Part shown: piece by piece, positions 62,301 through 64,000 of the stretch
Numbering within the stretch: position 1 is the stretch's first letter
Layout of the letters: every line of letters begins with the position of its first letter
Translations under genes and position numbers: made by a program
Notes under the pieces: generated by a model
The model's database searches: none
What the model was told of the DNA's origin: nothing
The model's input: the letters and a program-made list of their open reading frames with translations, nothing else
Assembly: GCF_000210295.1 (NCBI RefSeq)
Contig: NC_026742.1
Location: 1,364,001 to 1,428,000, forward strand
Direction: 5' to 3'
Source of the DNA: Trypanosoma brucei gambiense DAL972
Taxonomy: Eukaryota; Euglenozoa; Kinetoplastea; Trypanosomatida; Trypanosomatidae
DNA length: 64,000 bases

Positions 62301-63528
62301 GTTGGCACCCGTCCTCGGGTTCTTCATCCCCGAGCCACTGGGACTTTCGCAACGCGGCTGAGCATAAGGCTACCGAGGATGACCCCACAGGATCTGAATG
62401 CCTCTTTTGTATTGCCTTAATAGGATTGAGGGAAGGATTCCAGGAGAAGCACGGAACGGCAGGGTCCTCATTCTCCACACGTATCTGCGCTGGGTAGCGA
62501 TAGGGTGCAACAGTTACTCCATCCACCACATCACTATACAAAAAAGGGAATGCGATTTGCCGCTCAGTAAGCATAGTGAAGCGCGGTTTCCGAGGATCAT
62601 CCCGGTGGATAACACGCCGAAGATCGTTAAATTCTGTCCATTCACCTTCTTCTTCTTGTATCGTCGAGGGTGCCTCAAATTTGGGTGCCCTAGGAATCGC
62701 TATATGCATCGCCTTTGCCGCGTAAAATGACTTCAAGTCCCACAGATAATAATAATTCCGGTCGTCCAAATTGGGAAGAATGGGAATAGCGTTCCGGAAC
62801 AGGGTTTCTATCACATCGATGGTAAAATAGTAACCATTGGGACGCCGGGACCCGCGAATTTGGTTTGGGTGGACAAGCCGTGGAAAGGGGTCGTAGAACC
62901 AGTCCAGCACCGCCGCAGCATCTTCCTCGTCCAGATCGTCGTACAATGCCGGTGGCGGCTCCCTGTCCATAATGTAGTCACTGAAGTCTATTGGAGGTTC
63001 ATTCTCGTTGCCTTTGCTTATCACCCGACGAAAAGTACCACATTCCTGCTGCAGTTCAACTTTGTGTGAACGCATTTTAGTCCATATCGAGCCCCACTGA
63101 GCTAGGTAGAGTGGCTCGGGTGCCGTTGGCGTGTCCTCAACAAGCGTAAGCACACCTCTCATGTGATACACGACGTTGACGTATCGAGCCTCTTCCCACG
63201 GCATTGGCATGTTTTCTAGCAGTTTGTACAATGCCAGAGGCATGTACCTCAGCAAAGCGACACACAGCTTCCGCTCGGCATTGAAGCGTTTACCACTTAA
63301 ATCACCGTTATCCTTCACCAGTTTACGCAAGTACTCCGGGGGTACTTCATCCTTTTGAGCAACGGCTTCCTGGTATGTCGCACGGTACCCATACCGTTTT
63401 GTGTTGAGGTTTCGCCACTCCGCAATCTGCCTACGGTGACCGGATGACCACTTCTCAGTGACTCCCTCACCGTTATACTGATGCTCAAAGCCATCCTCCG
63501 TCAGGGAAATTCCACCACCAGACTTCAT
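56317..63528 (-). CDS. PRP8: PRP8, core protein of the U5 snRNP/spliceosome
   Basis: 2403 uninterrupted residues from the ATG at 63528 (MKSGGGISLTEDGFEHQYNG), slightly longer than human PRP8 (2335). The N-terminal half shows the PRO8NT/PROCN blocks (MPLALYKLLENMPMPWEEAR near 90-110; YYYLWDLKSFYAAKAMHIAI near 265). The reverse-transcriptase-like and linker region includes NPFMSWMRDPL and PTDLGGLGMLSVGHSLIP. WWFHQEHDGNICGGVLERYR belongs to the U6/U5 RNA-contacting part. The RNase H-like domain precedes a C-terminal Jab1/MPN domain (about 2166-2403) lacking the H-x-H metal site, as expected for this pseudoenzyme. It is the active-site scaffold for cis- and trans-splicing, on which every gene here depends. 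No ATG occurs between a plausible acceptor near 63639 and the start. I see no gap, frameshift or intein. Confidence 0.97.
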   Translation of the reverse strand: MKSGGGISLTEDGFEHQYNGEGVTEKWSSGHRRQIAEWRNLNTKRYGYRATYQEAVAQKDEVPPEYLRKLVKDNGDLSGKRFNAERKLCVALLRYMPLALYKLLENMPMPWEEARYVNVVYHMRGVLTLVEDTPTAPEPLYLAQWGSIWTKMRSHKVELQQECGTFRRVISKGNENEPPIDFSDYIMDREPPPALYDDLDEEDAAAVLDWFYDPFPRLVHPNQIRGSRRPNGYYFTIDVIETLFRNAIPILPNLDDRNYYYLWDLKSFYAAKAMHIAIPRAPKFEAPSTIQEEEGEWTEFNDLRRVIHRDDPRKPRFTMLTERQIAFPFLYSDVVDGVTVAPYRYPAQIRVENEDPAVPCFSWNPSLNPIKAIQKRHSDPVGSSSVALCSAALRKSQWLGDEEPEDGCQPMSLMENFSPFFQELPLENVDTKSAMLLAFAPGPFNEFEGGMKRRVDIPVAEHWCRDPPSLLTNDTRDKILRSYTQLLKHHVAKNLRRDRQKERPKEEGGNQDEGGQPVRRLDELANLDFFHKTKIDWLEAGLQVMRQGHNMLVQLINVKSLPYVHINYNFEAKPTRTLTTKEIKKSRLGPAFHLIRELLGFMKQLIDMHTMYRLGKNDSIQLADAIQYLFSHLGRLTGVYRYKLRAMRQIKRSRDLKHVLYSKFNVGEVLRGPGCGFWAPSWRVWVFFLRGMTPLLQRYLGNLTDRVLRGREAKGKHDGKRITRQRVETDKDVNIKEAFRRELREMLPPDVRTEVIRTMDQHMNEAFRHWRAGLRWSVPGLAKPLTDLVNKYVKLRAEEYVRVTQYQRKRINEGDTVDKQAFMKNLGRLTRLKLMDEQNRQRSYMEGTDTDIITPEQATEIYRMMANWLSDRGFKKISFPKASRPAELRLLELALNRLRDQHNIANRLTQAQREEQARIEEAFNSPHETLSKIVDYLARVRRFKNVEVEYMDTFSSLYPIYNVVPSEKLVDSFLDQYLWYEAMDQQRLFPNWVKPSDVEPVPILVYKWCQGINDSPGIWDFDRDESVVLLHAKLEDDFYGNIDWNLFRPLLELIMDKSLAEYIVSRHDVVVEFKDMGYHCRKGMLRGFMFSSFLAQYWGLVIDVLLLGTQRSQEIAGPARRPNPFMSWMRDPLLATSHPIRGYCRYKNEVYVLLKYTKVEADDVRHRYLEETKSDPQKRAANASVYGFKNFKQWPRDARMRLFLNDVNLARAVIWEFRGRLPPGIADINESNALASVYSKDNPNLLFDMGGFSVRILPVVRTEDEVLENESTWNLQNTTTRDVTARAFLQVSPDDVNNIRNKARRAIMMVGSSTFQSIAAKWNALVTEIVPYYREAILGTDSLQQVLARAEHRMQSRIMMALNSRAKARFPPVIFYAPTDLGGLGMLSVGHSLIPARDLVYSKSTSTGVQFFYSGLTNADNIPIPNILQYYTPWETEVRESVKAWTEFNMRDREAKAAGTRLSIDDIEHIINKGVPRIRVLFSRHAKLFQFDKGFRCRMEFQRYLAGKYLKNWWFHQEHDGNICGGVLERYRVDTNIALGGVEAILEHSLFRGTGFPSWEGIEFNRAGGFENSKKDSKLAKQQRAGLANVPNRRFALWWCPTINRSDVQAGFETKIDTTGVFMCGKLETIKKSLIKIFSGSLWEKCHGAVVNDIASKLKDMMVELDAASVTLQQQHPQKSYTYTSSAPDIVMASTSRWPVTSKPTVLSDETGDEYRAHTTSKYWIDVQLRWGNYDSHNIAEYTRSRFYEYSSAKMYPFPAGIVVAIDLAYNCHSAFGYWVPRLKPLMMKLMTAIIRHNIALNTLRERMKRDLQLFSSAPTEAGLSVTNIAELFSEGMRTWIVDDSATYVTSEQPTAEGGRKFRSENGAVLIFEPATGNLKLSIVHKSVFAGQKRRTKLAREKAAEEIASWLRSVPASQRPGKLIVTRSRFRQTLHNMLILDYPNIIIGQSDLNLAVPMVLRHSRLADLRISATESKGWEFCLYDDWLRQFQPATCFNLLNLILRGYHVNLSRTRQTLEPDLHVEVHHSHFWPTYTREEWEAVSVRLQEMIIADAARRMNVSPNQFTEMEKKDILLGKKMTTVEIQEEEMKELEEMKRTKLVQEHTIDVVTKSGETAKKRVKAAFDFGNSTSASNWRARSLANATVFGEGTTVEIDHSGVTGSSDQLIFPQELLKILFPCFDVQAQFCAYLFGQTLPDSPNVKEVLCIMVPPQKSSAVEYTTPSCIPHDHPTLTENHLSLLGVLRCSGGEPSIHSRDVAIHGRLLACNEGLQTEGLTTVVVGVSQDGIGIRCYTTTREGISWALEEYSHALQREPTEVPPLHVIPARVTLSTELQGFFLVPTDNGWNHTFRGAAWREDTTFDVRVDTPQFFFFATHRPDHFLNFARLTEEEATIDMADLENLMA

Positions 63529-64000
63529 TCTGCACCACTCTATGGCCTACCCAGGCCCAGGGAACCGCGTTTGCCGTGCCCTCAGTAGATTTCTGCGCCG
63601 AAACCTAAACAACGCCAAAAACTACCCTTATGTGTTTTACCTTTACGAACAAAACGTTGGACAGAAGTGTGAACAGAATAGGCAAACAGAAGCACGGATA
63701 TATTTAAACGTGCACACACCATGGTTAAAAGTCCGGGAATTTCTTCTTCGACGATCTAAGACAATATGGTGACCTCAGCACGGAGTTGCAACACTCCACG
63801 TTACTCCTCGAGGGAGAGTTCTGAACCTCTACACATGTAAAACCATTTTAGACATCGAAACAGTGTTAGCAAACGCATATACACTAAAAAAAACCCTCAG
63901 AAATGGGGAGAGGTTTGATCACGCAGACGTTGCTGCACTACATCTACTTTTTTTTTTTTTAAGAACCCTCTAGATTTAAAATAACTAACCAGGAAGACAG
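63529..64000. other. Window end: PRP8 leader and start of the upstream intergenic region
   Basis: A moderate pyrimidine-rich stretch on the coding strand (about 63650-63700) followed by GTTCGTAAAG could be the PRP8 acceptor (near 63639). No start or end of another gene is visible up to the edge. A plus-strand 76-codon frame (63542-63772) has no support. Confidence 0.5.

Overview
The window looks like nuclear DNA of an African trypanosome, most likely Trypanosoma brucei (subspecies not resolvable by eye). The reasons are: every convincing gene lies on the minus strand, none has an intron, there are no promoter-like elements, and many start codons are preceded by a polypyrimidine tract followed by the first AG, the signature of spliced-leader trans-splicing. 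Several proteins are kinetoplastid-specific (a KKT3 kinetochore kinase, 4EIP). From memory, the order PABP2 - KKT3 - RAB7 - PKAC2 - 4EIP - SIZ1 - PKAC1 - PRP8 fits an internal part of T. brucei chromosome 9. No database search was possible.

Transcription runs from high to low coordinates. In that order: PRP8 (spliceosome core, 56317-63528), PKAC1 (54966-55970), the SUMO ligase SIZ1 (49062-51047), the eIF4E-binding repressor 4EIP (46025-47662), a mitochondrial carrier (41593-42516), PKAC2 (40228-41238), RAB7 (35807-36469), an alpha/beta hydrolase (33170-34282), an SPB4/DDX55-like rRNA helicase (30383-32494), a J-domain protein (28460-29323), a 112-residue unknown (25182-25520), KKT3 (21548-24724), a frame-broken RIIa/EF-hand probable axonemal protein (19706-20511), a TPR protein resembling the RPL4 chaperone ACL4 (18128-19162), an F-x-P-x-I type protein (16642-17649), an 89-residue unknown (14989-15258), a probably mitochondrial SseB-like protein (13204-14580), an HDDC2-type HD phosphohydrolase (12137-12685), two unknowns (9963-11900 and 8368-9285), PABP2 (3790-5457), and the 5' two-thirds or less of HBS1, cut by the window edge (1-817).

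The layout has two textures. About 8.3-25.5 kb is compact, with gaps mostly of 0.2-1.3 kb. The flanks hold six gaps of 2.9-3.9 kb rich in homopolymer runs, TA/CA/GT microsatellites and alternating purine/pyrimidine blocks. These lie mainly downstream of PABP2, the 305-residue unknown, the J-domain gene, PKAC2, 4EIP and PKAC1 and are probably long 3' UTRs. F/L/S-rich open frames inside them are composition artefacts.

Genes in one trypanosome polycistron need not share a function, but several here act on mRNA fate or life-cycle signalling: PABP2, 4EIP, HBS1, PRP8, two PKA catalytic subunits and SIZ1. I saw no transposon, CRISPR array, rRNA, convincing tRNA or viral remnant. The best leads are the near-perfect DNA identity of the two PKA coding regions 14.7 kb apart, the single-base frame break in the RIIa/EF-hand gene, and small or leader-regulated genes that a standard annotation could miss.
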